A stretch of 35,306 nucleotides of DNA from DASYYE01 sp035946955. GTDB lineage: Bacteria; Actinomycetota; Actinomycetes; Streptosporangiales; Streptosporangiaceae. The DNA is taken from contig DASYYE010000200.1 of NCBI GenBank assembly GCA_035946955.1, forward strand, positions 1 through 35,306, read 5' to 3'. Both the position numbers and the translations under genes were made by a program. Shown piece after piece: positions 1-8,863 of this stretch. A model generated the notes under the pieces. It was not told where the DNA came from and did no database searches. It saw only the letters and a list, made by a program, of their open reading frames with translations. The stretch's first letter is position 1. The number at the start of each line of letters is the position of its first letter.

Positions 1-27
1 AAGCACCGCGATCACGAGAGTGAGCGC

Positions 28-288
28 TCAGAATGCGCCAGGGCTGTCCGGGGTGTCGCCCAGGGCAGCCCGGATGATGGTCTCCGCAGCGTCTGCCGCT
101 GCGCGTGCGGTGATCGCGTGGATGTGGGCACGGTCCAGGTCACCCAGGTTGATGCAGTCGAAGGCGACCTGCGCGTCATGGCTGGCCAGCCGGAGCTGCC
201 TGGTCGCCTCGCTGATGTCGACCTCACCAGACCTTGCCTGTGCAGTCGTCATGGACTCGTTGGTGCTTAGGGACTCGGGGATTCCCAT
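28..288 (-). CDS. Small helical protein of unknown function
   Basis: An 86-residue protein if read from the ATG at 288. That ATG has a GGAGGG-type ribosome binding site 11 bases upstream, whereas the GTG at 300 lies inside that site. The product is Ala-rich and predicted mostly helical, with a repeated pattern of charged and Ala residues (SEATRQLRLASHDAQVAFDC, then LGDLDRAHIHAITARAAADA). It has no signal peptide or membrane segment. I do not recognise a family. It could be a short four-helix or coiled-coil protein with an unknown partner. An internal ATG at 252 is an alternative start but lacks a good ribosome binding site. The neighbour on its upstream side is a degraded NHL-repeat fragment, so no operon partner is visible. 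Confidence 0.5.
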   Translation of the reverse strand: MGIPESLSTNESMTTAQARSGEVDISEATRQLRLASHDAQVAFDCINLGDLDRAHIHAITARAAADAAETIIRAALGDTPDSPGAF

Positions 289-391
289 GCCAGTCGCCAC
301 CCTCCACGCGTTCCGCGGGGCCGCTGTGCAACCTCACCATCGAGATTTCCCAATGCCGGCGTAAGCATGCGTGCAGGACGTGTAGTTGATG

Positions 392-515
392 TCAGTGTGT
401 CGCACTGTGACCAGCGATGGGCCCACCGGTCACCATCCGTACCCGGTCGCCGGTGAAGTCCGCGATGACGAGGTTGCCCGCTGAGTCCAGCCAGCTGGCA
501 GCCAGCGCGAGGGCC
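392..515 (-). pseudogene. 3' remnant of an NHL-repeat / beta-propeller gene
   Basis: On the minus strand, one frame ending in TGA at 392-394 reads SWLDSAGNLVIADFTGDRVR followed by a short tail. This is the hallmark of one NHL-type propeller blade (LDxAGNLxIADxxxxRVR). No start codon or further blade is present, because the frame runs into the fumA promoter region. It is best explained as the truncated end of a secreted propeller gene whose body was lost when fumA or its neighbourhood was rearranged. The match is by motif only. Confidence 0.45.
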
Positions 516-558
516 CTACGATGAAGAGGCCGAGCCTGAACGCACGAGGATGTGCCTG

Positions 559-2205
<1,647 letters not shown>

Positions 2206-2289
2206 CCATAGGCCGCGCCTGACGTGTCGCCTATTGGCGCGCTGCCACAAAAAGAATGGGGTCCTGCCGCCCCGGGATTGGCAGGGCTG

Positions 2290-2634
2290 AAACGCGGCTA
2301 AGGACGCCCTGCTGGTCGCCCACGTCCCATCCTGGCCAGCACGCCAGCGACGGTAGACCTCGATGAACTCATCCTGCATCCGTGGGGTGAGGTCATCGGG
2401 CGTGAGGGAGCCGGTCAGCTCGATCGCGGCCCGCATCTGAGCCAGGTACTCGCTGCAGTGCGGGCACCTGGCAAGGTGCGCCTCGAACCGGCTGTGGTCC
2501 GCCCGCGACAGCGCACCTTCCAGGTATCTGGTGGCGAGTTCTACCGCCTGCTGGCAGACGAGCTCGCGGCGGCGGCGCGTCTTATGTGCCCTGTCAGGCA
2601 GCCGTGATGCCTTCGCCTCCGGCAGCCCCGGCAA
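2290..2634 (-). CDS. Zinc-finger anti-sigma-like protein (zf-HC2), 3' end unresolved
   Basis: The N-terminal part of this minus-strand frame reads VCQQAVELATRYLEGALSRA, then FEAHLARCPHCSEYLAQM. This is a classical ZAS/zf-HC2 domain with the zinc motif H-x3-C-x2-C plus an upstream Cys. Such proteins bind an ECF sigma factor and hold it inactive, often releasing it on oxidation. Two things are odd. No ECF sigma gene is adjacent. The frame also has no stop near the expected end (about 105 residues) but stays open antisense to the whole of fumA down to position 760. A frameshift near 2280-2330 or an eroded 3' end is likely. The only start seen is a TTG at 2634, inside the end of the propeller gene, without a clear ribosome binding site. 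The given left boundary is approximate. Confidence 0.5.
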
Positions 2635-3766
2635 CCGTGACGCTGCCGAGGTTGGTCAGCGCACCGGACGCGTCAATGCTGAACTCGTCAACCATGCCGT
2701 TGCCGCCGGTCTGGACGTAGAGGAACCGGCCACCGGGGGTGGCGGCGGCGTCCACGGTGCCAGGGTCGGTAGCTGCCTGGCCGAGCAGGGTGAGGGTGCC
2801 GCTGCCGGTGTCTGAGTAGCCACTGACGCTGGCACTGGCCGCATTGGACGCGAAGAACAGCCCGTGGTCCTGCGCGGGCGCAACCCAGCAGGTGGCCGTC
2901 TGCCCGGTCCCCACCGAGTTCAGCAGGGTGACGGTGCCGTCACCGTGGATGGCGTAGGTGGCCAGGGCGTCGGTGCCAGCATTGGCGATGACCAGGTGCC
3001 CGCCACGGTCGAAGGTGATCGCGAACGGGACGGTGCCCGGCTCGGGGTTCACCACCGGGGACGCCGCCGGCCTGCCGTTGGCACCGAGGGCGAACACGTC
3101 GATGTCGTCGCCATTGGCTTTGGTGGTCACGACCAACGCAGAACCGTTCGGGGTGAACGCGATCTGGCCAGGGGTGTTGACGAACTGGGGCGTCGCACTG
3201 GGGTCCAGGCCGAGCGGCCGGTTCGACCCGGGAAGGGGAGACAGGCCCTCATACGAAACCCGGTATCCCTGGACCGAGCCGCCATTCAGAGCGTTCAGTA
3301 CATAAACGAGGCCGCCGTGGACGGCGACGCTGACCGGGAAGTCCCCACCGGAACTGACAACCTGTTTCCGGTACAACCGGTCGCCGGATGCCGCGAACAC
3401 GGTCACGGTGTTGCTGCCCGCGTTGACCGCGTACAGCAGCCCGTGCCGGGGGTCGTAGGTGAGCCCACCCTGGGAGGCGAGGTGGTCCACTACCGAGCCG
3501 GTGAGCTGGCCGCCGAGGCCACCCGTGTCATAGGTGCCGGCCAGTGTGAGGGTCCCGTTGCCGGCACGGTGGTAGGCCACGACCTGGTTTCCCGCGCTGT
3601 TGTCGGTCTGGACGAACAAGGCCCAGCGTGCGCCGTTGTCACCTGTGCTGGTGGCGGCGCTGGCTGGCCCGGCCAGCACGGCGGCCCCTGCGGTCGCCAG
3701 CGTGGCGGCGCCGAGCAGGGCAGCCAGCTTGGCGGCGACAGCGCCAGCGCGGTCGGGGACTCTCAT
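2594..3766 (-). CDS. Secreted beta-propeller protein (YncE / lactonase-like)
   Basis: A 390-residue exported protein. The N-terminus is a typical actinobacterial signal peptide (basic MRVPDR, an Ala/Leu core, then an ASA-A cleavage site near residues 36-39). The rest is a chain of propeller blades with repeated LxYDPRHGLLYAVNAGSNTV, FTPNGSALVVTTKA and ATPGGRFLYVQTG motifs, as in 6-phosphogluconolactonase-fold and YncE-type propellers. No transmembrane anchor or extra domain is seen. Substrate or partner is unknown; many such proteins are extracellular binding proteins rather than enzymes. Its 3' end overlaps the start of the zinc-finger ORF. The stretch between it and the divergent kinase gene (3767-3920) must hold both promoters. 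Confidence 0.85.
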   Translation of the reverse strand: MRVPDRAGAVAAKLAALLGAATLATAGAAVLAGPASAATSTGDNGARWALFVQTDNSAGNQVVAYHRAGNGTLTLAGTYDTGGLGGQLTGSVVDHLASQGGLTYDPRHGLLYAVNAGSNTVTVFAASGDRLYRKQVVSSGGDFPVSVAVHGGLVYVLNALNGGSVQGYRVSYEGLSPLPGSNRPLGLDPSATPQFVNTPGQIAFTPNGSALVVTTKANGDDIDVFALGANGRPAASPVVNPEPGTVPFAITFDRGGHLVIANAGTDALATYAIHGDGTVTLLNSVGTGQTATCWVAPAQDHGLFFASNAASASVSGYSDTGSGTLTLLGQAATDPGTVDAAATPGGRFLYVQTGGNGMVDEFSIDASGALTNLGSVTVAGAAGGEGITAA

Positions 3767-3920
3767 GCGTTTCTCCTCACATAGGTGTGGGCTAACGCAC
3801 TTTCAGTCCCGGGCGGAGCTTTCGCGTTACAGTGACCGCGCGGTGATTCTGAGTACGGTCACAGCTTGGTGACTGGCTGCGAAACTTTGCCTGCCTCTCA
3901 GGCAATTTGACCATCTCGCG

Positions 3921-5546
3921 GTGTATGGTCCCCCCGTGCACTCTGTGACCGGTGCCTACCGAGTGGTGGCCGGGCGCTACCACTTGCTGGAGCGCATCGG
4001 CAGCGGAGGCGTGGGCACAGTATGGCGGGCCCGTGACCTGGTAGCCGGGTTCGACGTGGCAGTGAAGGAAGTGCGCATCCCCGGCCTGGCCAGCGAACGG
4101 GACCGCCGGGTACTGCATGAGCGGTCGGTCCGGGAGGCCCGCGTCACGGCCCGGCTGAGCCACCCAGCCATCGTCCCGGTCTACGACGTGCTCGACGCCG
4201 AAGGCCGGCCCTGGATCGTGATGGAACTGGTGGTGGCCGCCCGCTCACTGTCCAAGGTACTTGCCGAAGATGGGCCGATGCCGCCGCTGCGCGCGGCCGA
4301 GATGGGCACCAAGCTGGTGGGAGCGCTGGCCAGTGCGCACGCCGCTGGGATCGTGCACCGCGACGTGAAACCGGGCAACGTGCTCCTTTCCACAAGCGGG
4401 CGGGTGCTGCTGGCCGACTTCGGGATCGCCACCCTGGAGGGGGACCCTCACCTGACGCAGGTGGGCATGGTCATCGGCACTCCGGGATTCTGCTCGCCAG
4501 AGCGCATCCGCGGCGAGCCCGCCAGCCCGGCATCGGACCTGTGGTCGCTGGGCGCGACACTGTATGCGGCCGTAGCAGGCCACGGGCCGTTCGACCGCGA
4601 GGGCAGCCTGATGGCCATCCTGGCGGGGATCGTCCATGGTGAGCCGATGCCACCCCCGTCGGCCGGCCCACTCGCTCCAGTGATCGCGGCCCTGATGACC
4701 CGGGATCCCGGCAACCGGCCCGACGCGGCCACCGCAGGGCGGCTGCTGGCCGCCGTGGTGGCTGGCGAGGACGTGACACCCTGGCTACCGCGGGTGCAGG
4801 TGCAGGAGCTGCCGCCAGCGCGGGAACCACCATCGGCGTGGGGGGCAGCAGCCCCGCTCCAGCTGCCGCCTTCAGTGCAGCAGCCACCTTCGGTGTGGGA
4901 GCCGTCCCTGGCGCAACCGCCACTCCCCGTGGAGCAGCCGCCGCCCCCGGCATGGCAGCCATCCGCAGCGCAACCGCCGTCCCCGGCGTGGGAACCGCCC
5001 TCGGTTCAGCAGCCGCCCCCGGCATGGGGGTCAGCCGCAACGCAGCCGCCGCCAGTGTGGGAGCCTTCCCCGGCGCAGCCGGTGGCACCGGGGTGGGAAC
5101 CATCCGTCGCGAGGGAACCTGTCTCAGCGTGGCAGCCAGCGCCTGCGTGGCAGCCCGGACCCGCGCCTCCGGCCCCGCGGCATGTCGCCTCGCACCGGCG
5201 GCCTGAGTACCCTCTCGAACCTCCCTGGCCACACGCCCTCTCAGCGCAACGGCCCGCCACTTCCTGGCAGGAACCTCCCCCCATGCGCGACCCTGCCGCA
5301 GCCCAGCCGCCGCCCGCCCCGCCAACTGCTTCCCTCACGCCGCGCCCGGCACCGCCCGCGCCGCCGCCACACTCGCCAGCCCCGGTCCAGCCGTACGTGA
5401 CGCAACCGTTCCTTGGCCGCCACTCACGTCGCACCCCGCCGTCAGCAGCGAAGCAACAGCCGCCGAGGCAGGCGGGGATCATACCGAGAGTGTCATGGGC
5501 CTTCCGCCCGGGCAGGCACCGCAGGGCCGACACCACCCGGACATGA
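3921..5546 (+). CDS. Serine/threonine protein kinase with long Pro-rich tail (PknB-like)
   Basis: A Hanks-type kinase in the first 280 residues. It has a glycine loop GSGGVGTV (27-34), invariant Lys49 (DVAVKEV), catalytic HRDVKPGNVLL with Asp148, the metal-binding DFG at 166-168, and SPERI in place of APE. The catalytic residues are intact, so it should be active. Residues 290-510 are a low-complexity Pro/Gln/Trp tail with an irregular repeat of about 14-16 residues (QPPPAWEPS, QPPSPAWEP and similar). No membrane helix and no PASTA domain is present, so this is a soluble or peripherally attached kinase, unlike PknB proper. Its last 30 or so codons are homologous to the non-coding flank of the downstream duplicated block at 6870-6980. 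Starts at GTG 3921 or GTG 3936 are both possible. It converges on a cell-wall lytic gene. Confidence 0.92.
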   Translation: MYGPPVHSVTGAYRVVAGRYHLLERIGSGGVGTVWRARDLVAGFDVAVKEVRIPGLASERDRRVLHERSVREARVTARLSHPAIVPVYDVLDAEGRPWIVMELVVAARSLSKVLAEDGPMPPLRAAEMGTKLVGALASAHAAGIVHRDVKPGNVLLSTSGRVLLADFGIATLEGDPHLTQVGMVIGTPGFCSPERIRGEPASPASDLWSLGATLYAAVAGHGPFDREGSLMAILAGIVHGEPMPPPSAGPLAPVIAALMTRDPGNRPDAATAGRLLAAVVAGEDVTPWLPRVQVQELPPAREPPSAWGAAAPLQLPPSVQQPPSVWEPSLAQPPLPVEQPPPPAWQPSAAQPPSPAWEPPSVQQPPPAWGSAATQPPPVWEPSPAQPVAPGWEPSVAREPVSAWQPAPAWQPGPAPPAPRHVASHRRPEYPLEPPWPHALSAQRPATSWQEPPPMRDPAAAQPPPAPPTASLTPRPAPPAPPPHSPAPVQPYVTQPFLGRHSRRTPPSAAKQQPPRQAGIIPRVSWAFRPGRHRRADTTRT

Positions 5547-5582
5547 CTGTGGTGGCCCCCCACAAGGGAGAGGCCACCACAG
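5547..5582. terminator. Bidirectional hairpin terminator
   Basis: A perfect 11-bp inverted repeat (CTGTGGTGGCC at 5547-5557, GGCCACCACAG at 5572-5582) with a 14-base loop lies between the convergent kinase and transglycosylase genes. Its relative at 6981-7015 sits at the same place behind the second copy of the gene. Confidence 0.8.
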
Positions 5583-5599
5583 CGGCGCGAACTAACCGG

Positions 5600-6106
5600 T
5601 CAGTACCAGCTGTACGCCACTTCATGTGACCAAGCGCGGCACGGCGAGCCGTACCTTGACTGGATGTAGTTGAGTCCCCACCTGATCTGGACGCCGGCGT
5701 CCCGCCGCCAGTGCGACCCAGCACTGTCCATCTTCCACGCAGGCAATGCCTGGGGGATGCCGTAGGCCCCACTGCCGGGGTTGGTCGCGTACATGTTCCA
5801 GCCGCTCTCGCGTTCCCACAGGGCGCGCAGGCAGTGCCACTGCCGGCGCGACCCCCACCCATAGCGGTGGAGCCTGTGCCGGGCGATGTGCTTCGCGCGC
5901 GGGGAGGAGGTGTATACGACGGTGACCGCCTTACCGAACGCGTCCCCGGCCGCCGGGTGGGCCCCGGCCGCCGGGTGGGCCGGTGCCGCTGTTGCGGTAG
6001 CCAGCGCGACAGTGACGGTTGCGAACAAGGTCGCTGTCGCTCCGGCTTTGGTGAGAGCGGGTTTGGTGAGGGTGGCTTTGGAGAGTTTCTTGAAAGGGTT
6101 GTGCAC
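5600..6106 (-). CDS. Secreted lysozyme-like transglycosylase, copy A
   Basis: Exported peptidoglycan-acting protein, 168 residues from the GTG at 6106 (177 from the ATG at 6133). The N-terminus is a basic VHNPFKKLSK segment and a hydrophobic Ala/Thr/Val signal peptide. After a linker comes a compact lysozyme/SLT-fold domain: RQWHCLRALWERESGWNMYA with the catalytic Glu in WERESGW, then GAYGIPQALPAWKM, QIRWGLNYIQSRYGSPCRAW and a C-terminal SWY. The GTG start is preferred because the duplicated copy at 7034-7726 keeps it along with an AAGG motif upstream, while the ATG at 6133 is an ATA there. Actinobacterial relatives cleave or remodel peptidoglycan, as resuscitation-promoting factors do. It has its own leader and a CRP-like site upstream. 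Confidence 0.88.
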   Translation of the reverse strand: MHNPFKKLSKATLTKPALTKAGATATLFATVTVALATATAAPAHPAAGAHPAAGDAFGKAVTVVYTSSPRAKHIARHRLHRYGWGSRRQWHCLRALWERESGWNMYATNPGSGAYGIPQALPAWKMDSAGSHWRRDAGVQIRWGLNYIQSRYGSPCRAWSHEVAYSWY

Positions 6107-6308
6107 GACAAACCTTGGATCGGGCGCGCCCATACGCGCTCGCTTCCACCCGAGGCACTGCCCAACACCGGCTGAACGTCCGGCCTGGGCAGCGGCGCAG
6201 AATGTGACGCAAGTTCATGGCGACTTGCCACCGCAGGGGGCGACCATCCTGCACGCTGGGTGCTGTTGAAATCAAGCCAACATCAACCGCAGTGTTTGTG
6301 TTGGGGAA
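6107..6308 (-). promoter_or_regulatory. Long conserved 5' leader of transglycosylase copy A
   Basis: About 200 bases between the inferred transcription start (about 6308) and the GTG start contain no credible gene but are strongly conserved with the leader of copy B (7727-7930). The best-conserved core in RNA sense includes CUCGGGUGGAAGCGAGCGCG followed by GGGCGCGCCCGAUCC. Conservation of non-coding sequence with complementary segments points to a structured RNA. Cell-wall hydrolase genes in actinobacteria often carry c-di-AMP (ydaO-type) riboswitches. This core has some resemblance to the 3' half of that class, but I cannot confirm the fold. Confidence 0.45.
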
Positions 6309-6339
6309 ACCAAGATATTCCAGCTTGTGGTGACGATCA

Positions 6340-6359
6340 CTTGTGAAGTGAATCACAAG
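6340..6359. promoter_or_regulatory. CRP-like operator upstream of copy A
   Basis: The perfect palindrome CTTGTGA-N6-TCACAAG contains the canonical CRP/Rv3676/GlxR site TGTGA-N6-TCACA. On the minus strand it lies upstream of a GAATAT -10-like hexamer (6315-6320). This places the palindrome centre near -41, the class II activator position. In Mycobacterium tuberculosis the orthologous regulator controls rpfA. Confidence 0.75.
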
Positions 6360-6440
6360 CTCATAAATATTTCCCTGCTTTGCCTGGCCCAAGCAAGAGG
6401 ACTCCGCTCGCGAGGTGAAATTCAAAGAGGCGCTGCCGGG

Positions 6441-6740
6441 ACATGACTGTGGTGGCGCCCTCCGCCCAGGAGAGTCGCCACGGGGGTCGGCATCAGTGTC
6501 CGCCCGGCCCCGGGTGGGGTCCGTGTACTGCGGAGATGTCGTGGCCCCTGCGACCGCTGAACGCGCTCCCGTCGCCGGGTCGCTGGGCGCTGATGTCGCG
6601 GTGGCCACCGCGACATCAGCGATTCCACTAGGTCAGCCGGACTGTGTTAGAGCGAATTTTGAGGGTTTGCTGAACGGGGGTTGCGCACGGCAAACCTTGG
6701 GTCGTAAACGCCTATACATGACCGCTTCCAGCTGACGCCC
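6441..6740 (-). pseudogene. Decayed copy of the transglycosylase gene block
   Basis: This stretch retains both ends of the duplicated block but has lost the catalytic core. Positions 6441-6460 match the terminator region downstream of copies A and B (GACATGACTGTGGTGGC). Positions 6655-6720 match the start region, including the CAAACCTTGG / GTG start equivalent and the first codons, now shifted out of frame. No lysozyme-like motif can be read in any frame between them. The upstream flank still carries a CRP-like palindrome (6794-6813). It is the remnant of a third tandem copy. Confidence 0.65.
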
Positions 6741-6793
6741 CCGGTGACGCGGCTGATTCGGAGACCCCGTTATTCCAGCTGTGGTACCGATCG

Positions 6794-6813
6794 CTTGTGA
6801 AGCAAATCACGAG
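6794..6813. promoter_or_regulatory. CRP-like operator upstream of the decayed copy
   Basis: CTTGTGA-N6-TCACGAG: one mismatch from the perfect palindrome seen at 6340-6359. It keeps the same spacing (within one base) to a GAATAA hexamer (6770-6775, minus strand). The site outlived the gene it served. Confidence 0.6.
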
Positions 6814-6867
6814 CTTATGCGAATTCCCATGCCACAGTGTCAGTGTTTCTGCAAACGACTATCGGCA

Positions 6868-6980
6868 TGCCGCCAGCAGCGAGGTAACAGCCGCCGACAC
6901 AGGCGGGAATCACGCCCAGGATGCCGTGAGTTTTCCGGCTCGGGCTGGCACCATACGGCGGGCGTCGCCTGAATATGACC
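6868..6980. repeat. Duplicated segment matching the kinase 3' end (5443-5546)
   Basis: These bases align with the last third of the kinase tail coding region. Shared segments include CAGCAGCGA, ACAGCCGCCGA, AGGCGGG and the ATGAC-x-GTGGTGGCC that begins the terminator. Here there is no kinase ORF, so the repeat marks the left boundary of the duplicated block. The block therefore ran from the kinase 3' end through the terminator, the lytic gene and its leader. Confidence 0.6.
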
Positions 6981-7015
6981 GTGGTGGCCATCCCACCTGG
7001 GGGAGGGCCACCACA
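6981..7015. terminator. Hairpin terminator behind transglycosylase copy B
   Basis: The 9-bp inverted repeat GTGGTGGCC (6981-6989) / GGCCACCAC (7007-7015) is homologous to the terminator behind copy A, and here serves only the minus-strand gene. Confidence 0.7.
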
Positions 7016-7033
7016 GCGACGCACACTAACCGG

Positions 7034-7726
7034 TTAGTACCAGCCAGTCGCCTCCTCATGCGACCAAGCGGCGCACGGCGAGCCGTAGGTCGACCGGATG
7101 TAGCCGAGCCCCCACCTGATCTGGGTGGCGGGGTTCGTCTGCCAGTCCGGGCCAGCACTGGCCATCTTGGACCCAGGCAATGCCTGGGGGATGCCGTAGG
7201 CGCCGTCGGGGTTACTGGCGGTCGGGTTCCAACCACTCTCACGGTTCCACAGCGCCTGCAAGCAGCCGAACTGCCCTGACCACCCGTAGGAGCCGAGCAT
7301 GCCAAGGGCGATCTGCTGCGGGTTCCCCGATGGCTGCGCCACCGGGGGTGGAGCAGGCGCCGCTGCCTGCTGGGCCTGGCTGGCCTGCTGTGTGGCGGCC
7401 GCCTGCGCCGCGGCACGCTGTGCCGCACGCCGCTGCGCCCGCTTGTCCGCGAGCCGCTCAGCCGCCTGCCGGTCCGCCCGGGACTGCTGCTGCATGGCCT
7501 GCAGGCTCGACTCGCCGCGCGCCAGGTCCAGCATGCGCCCGGGGCCCAGGTAGCTGACGTTCGCCGTGGCGACCGTCTGGCTCGCAGGGCTGCGGAACAC
7601 GTCCCCGGTCGCCGCGTTGCCTGACACCGCTCCCGCGGAGGCCAAGCCAACTGCGGCGGTTACGCACAAGGTCGCTCCTGCAGTGGTGAGAGTGATTTTG
7701 GACGGTTTGAAGAACGGGTTGTGCAC
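7034..7726 (-). CDS. Secreted lysozyme-like transglycosylase, copy B (with coiled-coil linker)
   Basis: A 230-residue paralogue of copy A from the GTG at 7726. A signal segment (VHNPFFKPSKITLTTAGATL onward) is followed by a charged Gln/Arg/Ala-rich stretch (SLQAMQQQSRADRQAAERLA onward). This is a likely coiled coil that copy A lacks. A Pro-rich hinge comes next, then the lysozyme-like domain (GCLQALWNRESGWNPTA, GAYGIPQALPGSKM, QIRWGLGYIRSTYGSPCAAW, ending GWY). The catalytic Glu is in NRESGW. The frame is open to a GTG at 7822, but that part corresponds to the conserved untranslated leader, and the ATG of copy A at this point is ATA. It probably acts on peptidoglycan outside the cell under the same control as copy A. 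Confidence 0.9.
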   Translation of the reverse strand: MHNPFFKPSKITLTTAGATLCVTAAVGLASAGAVSGNAATGDVFRSPASQTVATANVSYLGPGRMLDLARGESSLQAMQQQSRADRQAAERLADKRAQRRAAQRAAAQAAATQQASQAQQAAAPAPPPVAQPSGNPQQIALGMLGSYGWSGQFGCLQALWNRESGWNPTASNPDGAYGIPQALPGSKMASAGPDWQTNPATQIRWGLGYIRSTYGSPCAAWSHEEATGWY

Positions 7727-7930
7727 GACAAACCTTGGTTCGGGCGCGCCTATGCGCGCTCGCCTCCACCCGAGGCACTGCCTATCACCGGCTGAGTGCC
7801 CGGGTCCGGAGCAGTGGCGCACAGATGTGACGCGAGGTCATGGCGTCGCGTTGCCACAGTGGGCAACCATCCCGCACGCGGGGTGCTGTCGAACGTCTAC
7901 CATGCCTCAACGGCAGCGTTTAGGTGGCGG
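7727..7930 (-). promoter_or_regulatory. Long conserved 5' leader of transglycosylase copy B
   Basis: Homologous to the leader of copy A over about 200 bases. In RNA sense it reads CUCGGGUGGAGGCGAGCGCG, then AUAGGCGCGCCCGAACC, just ahead of the AAGG/GUG start signal. The self-complementary GGCGCGCC and the UAGG...CCCGAACC element recall part of the ydaO (c-di-AMP) motif. The fold is not proven. Confidence 0.45.
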
Positions 7931-7962
7931 AATCGCGTTATTCCAACTTGTGAGCTCAGCCA

Positions 7963-7980
7963 CTGTGAGGTCAATCACAA
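7963..7980. promoter_or_regulatory. CRP-like operator upstream of copy B
   Basis: CTGTGA-N6-TCACAA contains a perfect TGTGA-N6-TCACA core. A GAATAA hexamer on the minus strand (7938-7943) lies at the same distance as in the decayed copy and within one base of copy A. Confidence 0.72.
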
Positions 7981-8170
7981 ACTTATAAAAGTCCCTTTAC
8001 CATAGTTGGCCAGCGTTTACGCAATACGAACATATTTTCGATTACTAGACTCTGACCTGGGCTTACCAGGGCTCACGTTTAGGCTTTCCAGGCCGACACC
8101 AGACCGCACGAACCGAGCAGTTTCTAACAAGAAGTCACCGTAAGATCACACACGGCGACTCGGTAATAAT
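7981..8170. other. AT-richer gap without a gene
   Basis: About 190 bases of lower GC (runs such as CTTATAAAAGT and ACATATTTTCGATTACTAG). They lie between the promoter of copy B and the 3' end of the next transglycosylase gene. No open frame or strong hairpin is convincing. A short CCTGG/CCAGG inverted repeat near 8057-8071 could end transcription of the upstream minus-strand gene. Confidence 0.4.
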
Positions 8171-8863
8171 TTAGTAATAGCTGTGCCCCTGCCAGAACAC
8201 CCACGCGCTGCACGGCGTCCCATAGGTCGACTGGATGTAGCCAAGCCCCCACCTGATCTGGGTGGCCGGGTTCGTCGCCCAGTCCGCGCCCGCGCTGGCC
8301 ATCTTGGACCCAGGCAGGGCCTGCGGGATGCCATAGGCCCCGCTTGCGTTCTCGGCCTTGTAATTCCAGTTACTTTCCCTGGTCCAGATGTTGTTCAGGC
8401 AGGAGAACTGGGTGCTCACGCTGAACCCAAAGGACGGCATTATGTTCATGGCCATCTGCTGGGCAGCCGTTGGGTTGGGCGGGGGGCCGGACGGACCGGT
8501 GTTCCCTGCGCCCGTGCTCCCAGTCGCCCCGGAGGAGCCGCCGGGGGCGGCCCGCGAGGCAAGCTTCGGCGAACCCACGAGGTGCATCGTGTGGGCGGCG
8601 GAGTCCATGACGATCAACTGCTGGCGGTCCGCTTCCAGCACGTCCATGGCATGGCCAGCGGGCTGCAGTGCGTCCGCCAAGGCCAGGCCAGCGCTCTGAC
8701 GGTTGTGGCCAGAGGTTGCGATGTAACCAGCGAGCGTGGTGGCGGTGATCGCGGCAACGGCCACAGCCGTCACCGTCAGTAGAAAGCCTGGGCGCCGTGC
8801 GGCGCGCCTCCTACTACGGCTCCGCCTCCGGTGCTGTGACAATGCAGTCCTTACGTCGGCCAT
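8171..8863 (-). CDS. Membrane-anchored or secreted lysozyme-like transglycosylase, divergent paralogue
   Basis: A 230-residue protein from the ATG at 8863: an Arg-rich cytoplasmic start (MADVRTALSQHRRRSRSRRR), a hydrophobic segment (LLTVTAVAVAAITATTLAGY) that is either a signal anchor or an uncleaved signal, a linker with Gly/Ser/Pro, then the same catalytic domain as its neighbours. The domain reads FSCLNNIWTRESNWNYKA with the Glu in TRESNW, then GAYGIPQALPGSKM and QIRWGLGYIQSTYGTPCSAW, ending HSYY. It is more distant than copies A and B are from each other. The frame is open further upstream to 9070, but that part looks like untranslated leader. No clear ribosome binding site supports any one start. 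Function: peptidoglycan cleavage, by family. Confidence 0.87.
   Translation of the reverse strand: MADVRTALSQHRRRSRSRRRAARRPGFLLTVTAVAVAAITATTLAGYIATSGHNRQSAGLALADALQPAGHAMDVLEADRQQLIVMDSAAHTMHLVGSPKLASRAAPGGSSGATGSTGAGNTGPSGPPPNPTAAQQMAMNIMPSFGFSVSTQFSCLNNIWTRESNWNYKAENASGAYGIPQALPGSKMASAGADWATNPATQIRWGLGYIQSTYGTPCSAWVFWQGHSYY

Noticed and set aside
4471..5325. Ala/Pro-rich antisense frames across the kinase tail
   Set aside because: They are shadows of the low-complexity Pro/Gln coding sequence.
7034..7822. Upstream start of copy B at 7822
   Set aside because: The extra N-terminal residues correspond to leader RNA conserved with copy A, and they would place a charged non-signal segment ahead of the signal peptide.
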